Part shown: piece by piece, positions 1 through 7,664 of the stretch
Position numbering within the stretch: the stretch's first letter is position 1
How the letters are laid out: every line of letters starts with the position of its first letter
Assembly (NCBI GenBank): GCA_902388495.1
Contig: CABMPP010000051.1
Location: forward strand, 1-15,563
DNA from: an uncultured Bacteroides sp.
Lineage (GTDB): Bacteria > Bacteroidota > Bacteroidia > Bacteroidales > Bacteroidaceae
Direction: 5' to 3'
DNA: 15,563 bases
The notes under the pieces: model-generated
Seen by the model: only the letters and a program-made list of their open reading frames with translations
Told to the model about the DNA's origin: nothing
Database searches by the model: none
Program-made: the position numbers and the translations under genes

Positions 1-12
1 ATTTATGTAAGA

Positions 13-85
13 CCCCTCCGCCCGCAAGCGGGCACCTCCCCTTTCAGGCGGAGGAATTTAAGATACTCCGCTAAATTCCCATTTA
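13..85. repeat. Intergenic hairpin repeat, left of permease gene
   Basis: Three structures lie side by side. There is a perfect GC hairpin (cccgc/gcggg, 21-32). A second stem, cctcc/ggagg (35-39 and 50-54), encloses the core CCTTTCAGG at 40-48. The AT-richer segment 53-85 returns in inverted orientation at 1165-1196 with one mismatch and one indel. The element is non-coding, and its style (short GC stems around a pyrimidine core) resembles repetitive intergenic palindromes of Bacteroides genomes. Copy number elsewhere cannot be seen from here. Confidence 0.75.
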
Positions 86-104
86 CAATATATACAAAGA
101 ACAG

Positions 105-1133
105 ATGGCTAAAGGCTGGAAATACGGTATCGTTTTAGGAGTAGTCATCTTGCTGCTCTTTATAACGAATTTACTGGTGGGATCGGTTTCGATTCCGGCA
201 GCAGATGTTTTTCGCATTCTTCTTGGTGGAGAAGGGGAGAAGGCCAGTTGGAATTTCATCCTTTGGGAGTCTCGTTTGCCCCAGGCACTGACGGCGCTGC
301 TTTGCGGAGGCGCGCTGGCTGTCTGCGGACTGATGTTGCAGACGGCATTCAAAAACCCGCTGGCAGGACCATCCATCTTGGGCATCAACTCCGGGGCGAG
401 CCTGGGCGTGGCCTTCGTCATGCTGCTGTTTGGCGGAAGCATCACGGCAGGTACATTCAGCCTGTCCGGTTTCTTTTCCGTGCTGGCCGGGGCATTTGTC
501 GGCGCCATGCTCATTATGGCACTTATTCTTTTCTTTTCCACATTGATAAAAAGTAATATCATGCTGCTGATAACGGGCATCATGATAGGCTATATCGCCT
601 CTTCCGCCATCGCCCTGCTGAATTTCTTTGCCACGGCAGAGGGCGTGCAGTCTTATATGATTTGGGGAATGGGTAACTTCGGCGGCGTGTCCCTGCAACA
701 GATGCCGGCCTTTGCGCTGGTCACTGTGCTTGGCTTGTTCGGTTCGTTGTTGCTGATAAAGCCTCTGAACGCCTTGTTGCTGGGCGAACGCTATGCCGAG
801 AACCTGGGCGTCAATATCCGCCGCGTGCGCAACTGGCTTTTGATTATCACCGGACTGCTGACCGCCATCACTACCGCCTTCTGCGGCCCGGTGGCGTTTA
901 TCGGACTGGCTGTGCCCCATGTAGCCCGTATGATATTGGGAACTGCCAATCACAATTCCCTGCTTCCCGTTACTATTCTTAGCGGTGCCGCCGTGGCACT
1001 GCTCTGCAATCTGATTTGCGTCCTGCCGGGCGAAGCAGGCATCATTCCGCTGAATGCAGTTACCCCAATCATTGGTGCACCGGTCATTATCTACGTTATA
1101 ATGAGCCAAAGGAATCCGCAGCATTTCAATTAA
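105..1133 (+). CDS. FecCD/BtuC-family ABC transporter permease
   Basis: This is an inner-membrane permease of the FecCD/BtuC family, which with a periplasmic binding protein and an ATPase imports iron-siderophores, haem or cobalamin. The 342-residue length is normal for the family. The protein is almost entirely hydrophobic segments. The signature stretch RLPQALTALLCGGALAVCG, followed by GLMLQTAFKNPLAGPSILG and NSGASLG, lies at about residues 58-105. The conserved GPVAFIGLAVPHVARM motif, near the cytoplasmic loop that contacts the ATPase, is at about 264-279. ATG at 105 is the first in-frame start with a full N-terminal membrane segment. No ATPase gene follows, so any partner genes must lie upstream of the window or elsewhere. 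Substrate cannot be decided: iron chelate and vitamin B12 are both possible, so no symbol is given. The gene is bracketed by inverted repeats at 53-85 and 1165-1196. Confidence 0.93.
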   Translation: MAKGWKYGIVLGVVILLLFITNLLVGSVSIPAADVFRILLGGEGEKASWNFILWESRLPQALTALLCGGALAVCGLMLQTAFKNPLAGPSILGINSGASLGVAFVMLLFGGSITAGTFSLSGFFSVLAGAFVGAMLIMALILFFSTLIKSNIMLLITGIMIGYIASSAIALLNFFATAEGVQSYMIWGMGNFGGVSLQQMPAFALVTVLGLFGSLLLIKPLNALLLGERYAENLGVNIRRVRNWLLIITGLLTAITTAFCGPVAFIGLAVPHVARMILGTANHNSLLPVTILSGAAVALLCNLICVLPGEAGIIPLNAVTPIIGAPVIIYVIMSQRNPQHFN

Positions 1134-1164
1134 TCATGCGAATTCGCGGTTCATGATATTTATA

Positions 1165-1226
1165 TAAATGGGAATTTACGGAGTATCTCAAATTCCTCCC
1201 CTTTCAGGCGGAGGAGTTTGAGATAC
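1165..1226. repeat. Inverted partner repeat and long hairpin, right of permease gene
   Basis: Positions 1165-1196 are the near reverse complement of 53-85. The outer part forms a hairpin with 17-base arms (1183-1199 and 1210-1226) that differ at a single position, which would be a G-U pair in RNA, around a 10-base loop containing CCTTTCAGG (1200-1208). It lies 31-93 bases after the permease stop. It could act as a terminator or mRNA 3' end stabiliser, although no T-tract follows. The rest of the gap up to 1377 shows nothing else convincing. Confidence 0.75.
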
Positions 1227-1377
1227 ACTTGTTATCACACGCCCCTAAATTATCATTTAACTCCTGATTCGCATTAATCTACTTTTCTGTCCCCACTTCC
1301 CTTTTTTCTTCCAAAATTCATAGGGTTCTTCCCCTTCCGGCGCTCTTAACTATAGAAACCCCTTAAAACCATGTCGT

Positions 1378-2640
1378 ATGAGAAACTTAGTAAGATTTAC
1401 ACTTGGGTGTCTGCTCATATTTCTATGTTCAAGTATCACCCCGCTGATGGCACAAGATGCCGCGGTGAACGACCTCATCATAACCGGTGTCGTAAAGAAC
1501 AAGGATAACCGGAAAAAACTGGAGAACGTGAACATCTCTGTTGTCGGAAGCAATATCGGTACCGTTACCAATGCCGACGGTACCTTCTCCCTGAAGGTGA
1601 CAGAGGCCGAAGCCTTCCGCGGCTTGGAAATCTCCCACATCGGCTATCTCAATACCCGCCTCTCGCTGGATGAGATCGGAAGCGGAAACAGCCTGACCGT
1701 ATGGATGATACCCGCCCCCAATCTGTTGAATGAAATTGTGGTCTATGGCAATAATCCCCGCGTCATCGTGGAAGAAGCCATCAAGAAAATCCCATCGAAC
1801 TACTCCGCCAGCAACAATATGCTGACCGCCTTTTACCGCGAAACGGTGCAGAAACGCCGCCGCTACATCAGCGTGTCCGAAGCCGTGATGGATGTCTACA
1901 AGACCGATTACAGCAACCGCGATGTAGGAGGCGACAAGGTGCAACTGCTGAAAAGCCGCCGGTTGATGAGCCAGCGGCAAAGCGATACACTGGCAGTAAA
2001 AGTACTGGGAGGTCCCAATCTTTCCCTCTATCTGGACATCGTGAAGAACGGCGACGCACTGCTGAGCCCGGAAAACCTGAACTACTATGACTTCCGCATG
2101 GAAGACCCTGTCAACCTGGACAACCGCATGCAATATGTAATCAGCTTCCGTCCGCGGGTCAGCCTGATGTATGCCCTGTTCATCGGGAAACTGTACATCG
2201 ACTACGAGCGGCTCTCCTTTACCCGTGCCGAATTTGAGCTGGATATGGCAAACCGGGTGAAGGCAGTAGAGGCCATTCTCCATAAGAAACCCCTCGGGCT
2301 GAGGTTCCGTCCGCAAGAAGTCAGCTATCTGGTGAGCTACAAGCAGCAAGGTTCCAGGACCTACCTGAACTATATCCGGAACGTCATCCGCTTCAAGTGC
2401 GACTGGAAGAAGAAACTGTTCTCCTCCACCTATACCGCCTTCTCGGAAATGGTGGTGACCGACCGGACCGAAAACCCCGCCACCGGTATTTCCAACAAAG
2501 CCTCGTTCAAGCAGAAACAAGTGTTCTACGACCTGGTAGATGAATACTGGAACGAGGACTTCTGGAAGAAATACAACATCATAGAGCCTACAGAGTCGTT
2601 GGAGAATGCTGTAGATAAATTGCGGAAACAATCCAACTGA
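1378..2640 (+). CDS. Exported CarboxypepD_reg-like domain protein
   Basis: The 420-residue protein begins with a signal peptide (charged MRNLVR, hydrophobic core 7-20, likely cleavage after LMA at 23-25). A CarboxypepD_reg-like beta-sandwich follows at about 34-112 (ITGVVKNKDNRKKLENVNIS, then GTVTNADGTFSLKV and a HIGY motif). The remaining 300 residues contain TAFYRET (149-156), LYIDYE and, near the end, EDFWKKYNIIEP. This whole C-terminal half matches the protein encoded at 4152-5699, so the two are paralogues flanking a sigma/anti-sigma pair. There is no TonB plug or 22-strand barrel and the length is far too short for one. It probably acts in the periplasm or at the outer membrane; the function is unknown. 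LYIDYERLSFTRAEFEL is reminiscent of LolA-type lipoprotein-sorting folds, but that is only a guess. The sigma gene starts 51 bases after this stop, so co-transcription is likely. The ATG at 1371 is out of frame. Confidence 0.85.
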   Translation: MRNLVRFTLGCLLIFLCSSITPLMAQDAAVNDLIITGVVKNKDNRKKLENVNISVVGSNIGTVTNADGTFSLKVTEAEAFRGLEISHIGYLNTRLSLDEIGSGNSLTVWMIPAPNLLNEIVVYGNNPRVIVEEAIKKIPSNYSASNNMLTAFYRETVQKRRRYISVSEAVMDVYKTDYSNRDVGGDKVQLLKSRRLMSQRQSDTLAVKVLGGPNLSLYLDIVKNGDALLSPENLNYYDFRMEDPVNLDNRMQYVISFRPRVSLMYALFIGKLYIDYERLSFTRAEFELDMANRVKAVEAILHKKPLGLRFRPQEVSYLVSYKQQGSRTYLNYIRNVIRFKCDWKKKLFSSTYTAFSEMVVTDRTENPATGISNKASFKQKQVFYDLVDEYWNEDFWKKYNIIEPTESLENAVDKLRKQSN

Positions 2641-2691
2641 TTATCTGATAGTTTTTCATTATATTTGAGGCAACCAAGAAAACTGTCGGGT

Positions 2692-3243
2692 ATGCTGAAT
2701 GAACTGATTATACTGGCCAAAATAAAAGAGGGCGATATCAAGGCTTTCGAAGAAATCTTCCGCCGATATTATTCCCCTCTTTGCTGGTATGCCGCGGGTA
2801 TCACGGGCACTATGGAGTCTGCCGAGGAGATTGTGGAGGAGCTGTTCTATGTGCTGTGGAAGAACCGTGCGGAGTTGCAGGTGCTCCAGTCCGTCAAGAG
2901 CTACCTTTATCGGTCGGTACGGAACGAAGCCGTCCAGTATTGCGAGCATCAGGAGGTGAAGGAACGATACCGGGCGTCCGTGCTGGCGAAACCTGAACCG
3001 GGCTACTCATCCGACCCGCATTGCCAGATGGAATACAAGGAACTCCAGGCACTGGTTCAACAGATACTCGGGAAACTGCCCCTGCGCAGACGGCAAATCT
3101 TTGAAATGCACCGTGAGAAAGGAATGAAATATGCAGAAATAGCCACGGAACTTTCATTGTCCGTCAAGACGGTGGAAGCGGAAATGACCAAGGCGCTCCG
3201 GGCGCTGCGAAACGAAATTGATAATTATATCCGGATTAAATAA
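2692..3243 (+). CDS. ECF RNA polymerase sigma factor (FecI-like)
   Basis: This is an extracytoplasmic-function sigma-70 factor of the FecI-like kind common in Bacteroidales, which directs RNA polymerase to a small regulon when released from its anti-sigma. It has 183 residues from ATG 2692. An in-frame TTG at 2665 would add nine residues (MRQPRKLSG), but the family's N-terminus fits MLNELIILAKIKEGDIKAFEEIF. Region sigma2 lies at about 18-85, including the FRRYYSPLCWYA segment and the helix with SVKSYLYRSVRNEAV. Sigma4 is at about 115-172, with LPLRRRQIFEMH and the helix-turn-helix YAEIATELSLSVKTVEAEMTKALRALR. Its TAA (3241-3243) overlaps the ATG of the FecR gene as TAATG, which points to translational coupling and a matched pair. 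Flanking paralogous exported proteins are the likely signal input and/or targets. Confidence 0.93.
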   Translation: MLNELIILAKIKEGDIKAFEEIFRRYYSPLCWYAAGITGTMESAEEIVEELFYVLWKNRAELQVLQSVKSYLYRSVRNEAVQYCEHQEVKERYRASVLAKPEPGYSSDPHCQMEYKELQALVQQILGKLPLRRRQIFEMHREKGMKYAEIATELSLSVKTVEAEMTKALRALRNEIDNYIRIK

Positions 3244-4097
3244 TGGAAATAAATAGAATGAGAACAAAGACAGACGAAGCGTGGGAACGGCTTTATGCCC
3301 GCTTCGAGGCCGATAACTTGCTGGCAGATGCTGCAGGAGGCAGTATGGCGGTGCGACGCAAGCTTCACCTGAGGTGGGGAGCGGTGGCGGCAGCCGTGAT
3401 TGCCGGTATAGTGTGTTTGGCCGCATGGTGGGTTATGCCGGAGCAGGGCGAGGACATCCGTAACTTTGTGACGCAGGAGAACCGGGAGCTTACGACCTTG
3501 GTCAAGACGCTTGAAGACGGTTCGGTGGTATATCTGGCCCAAGAAAGTACGCTGCAATACCCCGAGCATTTTGCTACGGACAAACGGGAAGTGAACCTGC
3601 AGGGCGAAGCGTTCTTCGACGTTGCCCGAAAGCCCGAACAAGCTTTTACGATTGAAACAGAGAAAGTGCGTGTCGAGGTGTTGGGAACAGCTTTCGACGT
3701 CCGGAGCAATGAGGACATTCCATTCAGTCTGTCCGTAAAGCGGGGGCGGGTAAAGGTTTCCCTGAAGCAGGACGGTACGGAAGTGTTTGTAAAGGCAGGC
3801 GAGACGGTTACCTTGCAATCGGGCGAATTGCTTTTGAGCAAGACGGAACATCCGGAACTCTTCGACCGTTATATTAAGAACATCCGTTTCAAGGACGAAT
3901 GCCTTGAAAACGTGTTGCGCGCCATCAATAAGGAGTCCTCGGACTGGCAGATAGAAACTGCATCGCCGGCTTTAGGCAAAAGAAGACTGACCGTTGAGTT
4001 TGCAAACAATTCTCCGGAGTCCGTAGCCGAATTGATCTGCTGGACGTTCAATCTGAAGTGTGCGCGGCAAGGCAACAGGTTGATTTTATCAGAATGA
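3243..4097 (+). CDS. FecR-family anti-sigma factor
   Basis: This is a single-pass inner-membrane anti-sigma regulator that holds the sigma factor encoded directly upstream and receives a signal from the periplasm. The 284 residues comprise a short cytoplasmic N-terminus (1-45), one membrane segment (about 46-65, WGAVAAAVIAGIVCLAAWWV), a periplasmic FecR domain (about 75-180) with the family landmarks GEAFFDVAR (121-129) and VLGTAFDVR (146-154), and a C-terminal DUF4974/STN-like domain (about 213-283, beginning IRFKDECLENVLRAINKES). The start overlaps the sigma stop; a second ATG at 3258 (MRTKTDEAWERL) is possible and would remove five residues. In known systems the FecR C-terminus contacts the STN domain of a TonB-dependent transducer. 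Here the only STN protein nearby is the next gene, which has no transporter barrel. Confidence 0.92.
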   Translation: MEINRMRTKTDEAWERLYARFEADNLLADAAGGSMAVRRKLHLRWGAVAAAVIAGIVCLAAWWVMPEQGEDIRNFVTQENRELTTLVKTLEDGSVVYLAQESTLQYPEHFATDKREVNLQGEAFFDVARKPEQAFTIETEKVRVEVLGTAFDVRSNEDIPFSLSVKRGRVKVSLKQDGTEVFVKAGETVTLQSGELLLSKTEHPELFDRYIKNIRFKDECLENVLRAINKESSDWQIETASPALGKRRLTVEFANNSPESVAELICWTFNLKCARQGNRLILSE

Positions 4098-4151
4098 AAT
4101 GCCTGTCTCTGTATGGGCATATCTACCTGAAATCTTATATACAAATAAAAT

Positions 4152-5699
4152 ATGAAGTCGTTTCGTTTCTTAGTTCTTCTCTTGGGAATGCTTTTCATTG
4201 CCGGCAATGTAAGAGCAGACGGAGGTGATGTGCTGGACCGCATCATCCAGCTTCCCAGGGCTAAAGAAACGATTTATTCCTTGTTGGGGAAGATATCGGA
4301 GCAATCCGGTTATCTTTTTATTTACGACAGTAAAGTCATCAACAACGACTCTATTGTAAAGGTCAAAAAGATGAATTGTTCCGTGCGCCGGGCCATCTAC
4401 GAGATAACCGGTAGCAAGGATCTTGAATTGAAGGTATTAGGACAACATATATTGATTACGAGGGCGGCAGAAAAGGTAACAATGAAAAAAACGGTCGCAC
4501 TGCCGCCCCAACCGACACACTCCACCGTCACCGGCACCTTACTGGATAAAGAAACCGGAGACCCCATTGCCAGTGCATCTGTCCTGGTGCAAGGCACCTC
4601 GCTGGGCAACATCACCAACCGGGACGGGAAGTTCAGGCTTCATTTGCCCGATTCCCTGCGAAACCGTACTCTTTCCTTTTCTCATCTGGGCTATGTAGGA
4701 CAATCTGTAGAAGCTTCTGCGCTGGAAGGGCAAGACAACGTTCTGAGTCTGGAGCCTAAAGTAGTTCCTTTGCAGGAAGTCCTGATCCGCCTGGTAGAAC
4801 CTAAAAAGCTGCTTCGCGAGATGATAGAGCGCCGTAGCCGGAATTACTCTTCTTCACCGGTCTACCTGACTACCTTTTATCGGGAAGGCGTACAGCTGAA
4901 AGATAAATTCCAAAGCCTGACAGAAGCCGTTTTCAAAGTCTATAAATCCTCTACAATAGAGTCCGAAACCTCCGACCAGGTGAAGCTGCTGAAGATGAGC
5001 CGGATTGATAACCGTGAGAAAACGGACAGCGTGGTTGCCAAAATCAGGTCGGGTGTGGAGGCCTGCCTGCAACTGGACATCATGAAGCATATTCCCGATT
5101 TCCTTTCCCCCGAAGTAAGCGATGCGCTATATGTGTATACCTCCGGCGACATTGTATTTGTGGACGACCGAAGTGCCAACGTCGTTTACTTTGAGCAAAG
5201 GCGGGGGATAGGGGAACCGCTGTATTGCGGGGCGCTGTACATCGACTCGGAGAACAGTGCTCTGCTGCAGGCACGTTTTGAGATCCAGCCCCGATACATA
5301 AAAGAGGCAACCGGGCTTTTCGTGGTGCGCCAGGCACAAAAGACCCGGCTGACCACACAGAAGGTAGTCTATACCATCTCATACAAGCCCTGGAACGGCA
5401 CTTATTACGTTCATCATATCCGTGGAGATCTTTATTTCAGAATGAAAAGAAAGCGTATCTCCTTCAGCAACCCCACCCTCCATACTTGGTTTGAGATGGT
5501 GACATGCCGGGTTGATAACGAAAATGTAGCACGTTTCCCCCGGGCGGAGCGGCTGCCTACCCATACCGTATTTGCCGAGACCGACTTCAGGTATGACAAG
5601 GACTTTTGGGCCGATTTCAATGTGATACCGCTGGAGGGAGGACTCGAAAAGATTATCGAGCAGGTGTCCCTGAAGATAGAGCAAACGGAGCAGCCCTGA
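4152..5699 (+). CDS. STN and CarboxypepD_reg-like domain protein, no TonB barrel
   Basis: The 515-residue exported protein has a signal peptide (about 1-22, RFLVLLLGMLFIAGNVRA) and an STN (secretin/TonB short N-terminal) domain at about 36-104 with the pattern LLGKISEQSGYLFIYDSKVI and ending LGQHILITR. A CarboxypepD_reg-like domain follows at about 124-202 (VTGTLLDKETGDPIASASV, ITNRDGKF, HLGYVG). The C-terminal region of about 300 residues is homologous to the upstream protein at 1378-2640, sharing TFYREGV against AFYRETV, LYIDSE against LYIDYE, and KDFWADFNVIP against EDFWKKYNIIEP. It lies 54 bases after the FecR gene in the same orientation. In Fec-type signalling the STN domain passes the signal from a TonB-dependent transporter to FecR. 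Here the STN and beta-sandwich are joined to a non-transporter module, so it may be a sensor or signalling adaptor; its ligand is unknown. Confidence 0.88.
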   Translation: MKSFRFLVLLLGMLFIAGNVRADGGDVLDRIIQLPRAKETIYSLLGKISEQSGYLFIYDSKVINNDSIVKVKKMNCSVRRAIYEITGSKDLELKVLGQHILITRAAEKVTMKKTVALPPQPTHSTVTGTLLDKETGDPIASASVLVQGTSLGNITNRDGKFRLHLPDSLRNRTLSFSHLGYVGQSVEASALEGQDNVLSLEPKVVPLQEVLIRLVEPKKLLREMIERRSRNYSSSPVYLTTFYREGVQLKDKFQSLTEAVFKVYKSSTIESETSDQVKLLKMSRIDNREKTDSVVAKIRSGVEACLQLDIMKHIPDFLSPEVSDALYVYTSGDIVFVDDRSANVVYFEQRRGIGEPLYCGALYIDSENSALLQARFEIQPRYIKEATGLFVVRQAQKTRLTTQKVVYTISYKPWNGTYYVHHIRGDLYFRMKRKRISFSNPTLHTWFEMVTCRVDNENVARFPRAERLPTHTVFAETDFRYDKDFWADFNVIPLEGGLEKIIEQVSLKIEQTEQP

Positions 5700-5775
5700 C
5701 CGGCGTTCCTCAATCGTTTGCGTAAGTAAATTGTAATTTTTACACTAAAATACCTTTTCTTTTTGTTTTTTGTTG

Positions 5776-5783
5776 TAATTTTG
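5776..5783 (+). promoter_or_regulatory. Bacteroides -7 promoter element (TAATTTTG)
   Basis: TAATTTTG matches the Bacteroides housekeeping -7 consensus TAnnTTTG and lies 34 bases before the DUF4250 start. No clear TTTG is found 19-21 bases upstream, although the stretch is T-rich. Confidence 0.5.
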
Positions 5784-5817
5784 CCCCCGGTATTAGTTTT
5801 AATTAAAGATTGTAATT

Positions 5818-5994
5818 ATGAAACTACCTGAGGATCCGGTGATGCTGTATAGCTTCATCAACACAAAACTACGTGACTTCTATCCTTCCTTGGATGCACT
5901 TTGTGAGGATATGAACGTGGAAAAGGAAAGCATTGTACGAAAACTGAAAATGGTGGGATTTGAATATAATCCTGCAAAGAACCGGTTTTGGTAA
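5818..5994 (+). CDS. DUF4250 domain small protein
   Basis: A 58-residue ORF from ATG 5818 to TAA 5992. It begins MKLPEDPVMLYSFINTKLRD, then FYPSLDALCEDMNVEKESIVRKL and ends GFEYNPAKNRFW. This is the DUF4250 pattern (a start like PNDPVMLLSFINTKLRD, followed by a helical domain), a small, probably cytosolic protein family of unknown function widespread in gut Bacteroidetes and Firmicutes, with about 55-65 residues as usual length. It is preceded by a good -7 element and followed by a 12-bp perfect stem-loop, so it is probably its own small transcript, perhaps with read-through into the ClC gene that starts 71 bases later. The middle part (residues 25-45) has a helix-turn-helix feel, but DNA binding is not shown. 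Confidence 0.88.
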   Translation: MKLPEDPVMLYSFINTKLRDFYPSLDALCEDMNVEKESIVRKLKMVGFEYNPAKNRFW

Positions 5995-6009
5995 ATAATG
6001 TTTCTGTAT

Positions 6010-6065
6010 AAAACAACTCCCGTTGCTTGTTGTTGTAAGGCGCAAGTGATGGGAGTTGTTTTGTT
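6010..6065 (+). terminator. Stem-loop with T-rich end, abutting ClC start
   Basis: Perfect 12-bp arms (AAAACAACTCCC at 6010-6021, GGGAGTTGTTTT at 6051-6062) enclose 29 bases, with a possible inner GC/AA stem. The 3' arm ends in TTTTGTT directly before ATG 6066. It reads as an intrinsic terminator for the DUF4250 gene, but it could also control translation or read-through of the ClC gene. Confidence 0.7.
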
Positions 6066-7664
6066 ATGGAACTTTGGGATAAGACAAAGAAACTTTGGGC
6101 GAAAGTCAAGAACTGGAAGACGGTCCGCGGCTGGCACATCTGGAAGCTGAAGCTAGTGGATGCCCGTCTCTACTTCGTCAGCATGTTCGTAGGGCTGCTG
6201 ACGGGACTGGTTGCCGTACCCTATCATTACCTCCTCTATTACTTTTTCCACCTCCGCAGTGATTTCTTTGCCTCACGTCCGGCGTGGTACTGGCATATTC
6301 CGTTGTTTCTTTTCTTCTGGGGAATCCTTGTTTTTGTGTCGTGGCTGGTGAAAAAGATGCCGCTCATCACCGGTGGGGGCATACCTCAGACGCGGGGAGT
6401 CATTAATGGACGCATTACCTATAAACATCCTTTCATCGAACTGGTCTCCAAATTCGTAGGCGGTATTCTTGCTTTTTCGGCAGGTTTGTCATTGGGGCGC
6501 GAGGGGCCTTCCGTGCAGATAGGCTCCTATGTCGGCAGCCTGGTGTCTCGCTGGACGCGTATCCTGAAAGGCGAGCAGAAACAACTGCTGGCAGCCGGTG
6601 CAGGTGCAGGGCTTGCAGCTGCTTTTGCGGCACCGCTGGCATCTTCGCTCATCGTCATCGAGTCCATCGAGCGTTTCGATGCCCCCAAAACAGCCATTAC
6701 CACCTTGCTGGCGGGCGTGGTGGCAGGAGCGGTGGCAAGCATGGTCTTTCCGGTAAATCCCTACCATCTGATAGAAGTGACAGAGCCCATATTCGCTTTC
6801 TTCATTCAGATGAAGTACTTCCTGATACTGGCTGTGGTCATTTCTATCTGCGGTAAACTCTATTCGTCTGTCCTGATCTCCTTCAAGCGCGTGTACGCCA
6901 AAGTCCAGTCGCCCACGTATATCAAGATGCTCTACCTGCTGCTGGTGGCCTACGTCATTTCGTTGATGCAAGTCAACCTGACGGGTGGGGGCGAGCAGTT
7001 CCTCCTGGCACAGGCACAGAACGGCAGTACGGACATTATGTGGGTGACGGCCATCATGCTGCTGCATTTCGGTTTCTCGGTCTTTTCCGTTTCTTCGGGG
7101 CTGCCGGGCGGGAACTTCATCCCGACTTTGGTGACGGGTGGACTGCTGGGGCAGATTGTTGGCCTGATAGGGGTAAAGTACGGCATCATCGGGCAGGAGA
7201 ATGTAAGCTATGTGATGTTGATTTCCATGTCTGCTTTCCTGGTGGCGGTTGTTCGCACACCACTCACGGCCATTGTGCTGATTACGGAGATAACAGGGCA
7301 TTTCGAAGTCTTTTATCCTTCGGTAGTGGTAGGCGGGCTGACTTATTACTTCACCGAGCTTCTGCAGATGAAGCCGTTCAACGTCGCTCTGTATGAAGAC
7401 ATGATTCATGCCCCCGATTTTAAAGAAGAGAAACGCTATACCCTTTCTGTGGAAATTATGACGGACTCCTACCTGGACGGGAAACTGGTGGACGAACTCT
7501 CCTTGCCGGAGCGTTGCATCATCATCAACGTGCATAGGGATGGAAAGAACCTGGTCCCCGCAGGAACACGTTTGATTCCGGGGGACCAGGTCCAGATTGA
7601 GATGGACTCGCAGGACATTGAGAAACTCTATGAACCGCTTGTCAGTATGGCGAATATTTATTAA
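6066..7664 (+). CDS. ClC-family anion channel/transporter with TrkA_C-like domain
   Basis: This is an inner-membrane ClC-type anion channel or proton-coupled exchanger of 532 residues: a ClC core of about residues 35-445 and a cytosolic TrkA_C-like domain at about 455-525 (VEIMTDSYLDGKLVDELSLPE ending IPGDQVQIEM). The anion-pathway motifs are TGGGIPQ (102-108), SLGREGPSVQIG (142-153, gating Glu at 146) and GLPGGNFIP (345-353). Compared with the E. coli ClC-ec1 exchanger, the Ser of GSGIP is Gly104, the internal proton Glu203 aligns with Ser200 (VIES against IIEE), and Tyr445 aligns with Asn439 (KPFN against KPLY). Anion preference and coupling therefore cannot be taken over from E. coli. ATG 6066 gives a basic amphipathic leader before the first membrane helix; the next in-frame ATG (6183) would cut into that helix. 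The stop overlaps the convergent trpB stop. Confidence 0.95.
   Translation: MELWDKTKKLWAKVKNWKTVRGWHIWKLKLVDARLYFVSMFVGLLTGLVAVPYHYLLYYFFHLRSDFFASRPAWYWHIPLFLFFWGILVFVSWLVKKMPLITGGGIPQTRGVINGRITYKHPFIELVSKFVGGILAFSAGLSLGREGPSVQIGSYVGSLVSRWTRILKGEQKQLLAAGAGAGLAAAFAAPLASSLIVIESIERFDAPKTAITTLLAGVVAGAVASMVFPVNPYHLIEVTEPIFAFFIQMKYFLILAVVISICGKLYSSVLISFKRVYAKVQSPTYIKMLYLLLVAYVISLMQVNLTGGGEQFLLAQAQNGSTDIMWVTAIMLLHFGFSVFSVSSGLPGGNFIPTLVTGGLLGQIVGLIGVKYGIIGQENVSYVMLISMSAFLVAVVRTPLTAIVLITEITGHFEVFYPSVVVGGLTYYFTELLQMKPFNVALYEDMIHAPDFKEEKRYTLSVEIMTDSYLDGKLVDELSLPERCIIINVHRDGKNLVPAGTRLIPGDQVQIEMDSQDIEKLYEPLVSMANIY

Noticed and set aside
13..54. CRISPR-like repeat
   Set aside because: The hairpins are not arranged as regular repeats with unique spacers, and no cas genes are present.
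171..1124. 317-residue minus-strand ORF opposite the permease gene
   Set aside because: Its product is rich in His, Gln and Arg with no recognisable domain, whereas the plus frame is a clear FecCD permease; it is a shadow ORF.
1256..1287. Promoter-like TTTA plus TACTTTTC before the first CarboxypepD_reg gene
   Set aside because: Each element has one mismatch to the Bacteroides consensus; spacing is right, but the evidence is too weak to list.
4098..4151. Possible terminator (atgcc/ggcat) between the FecR and STN genes
   Set aside because: Only a 5-bp stem with a large loop and no T-tract; the four genes are more likely co-transcribed.
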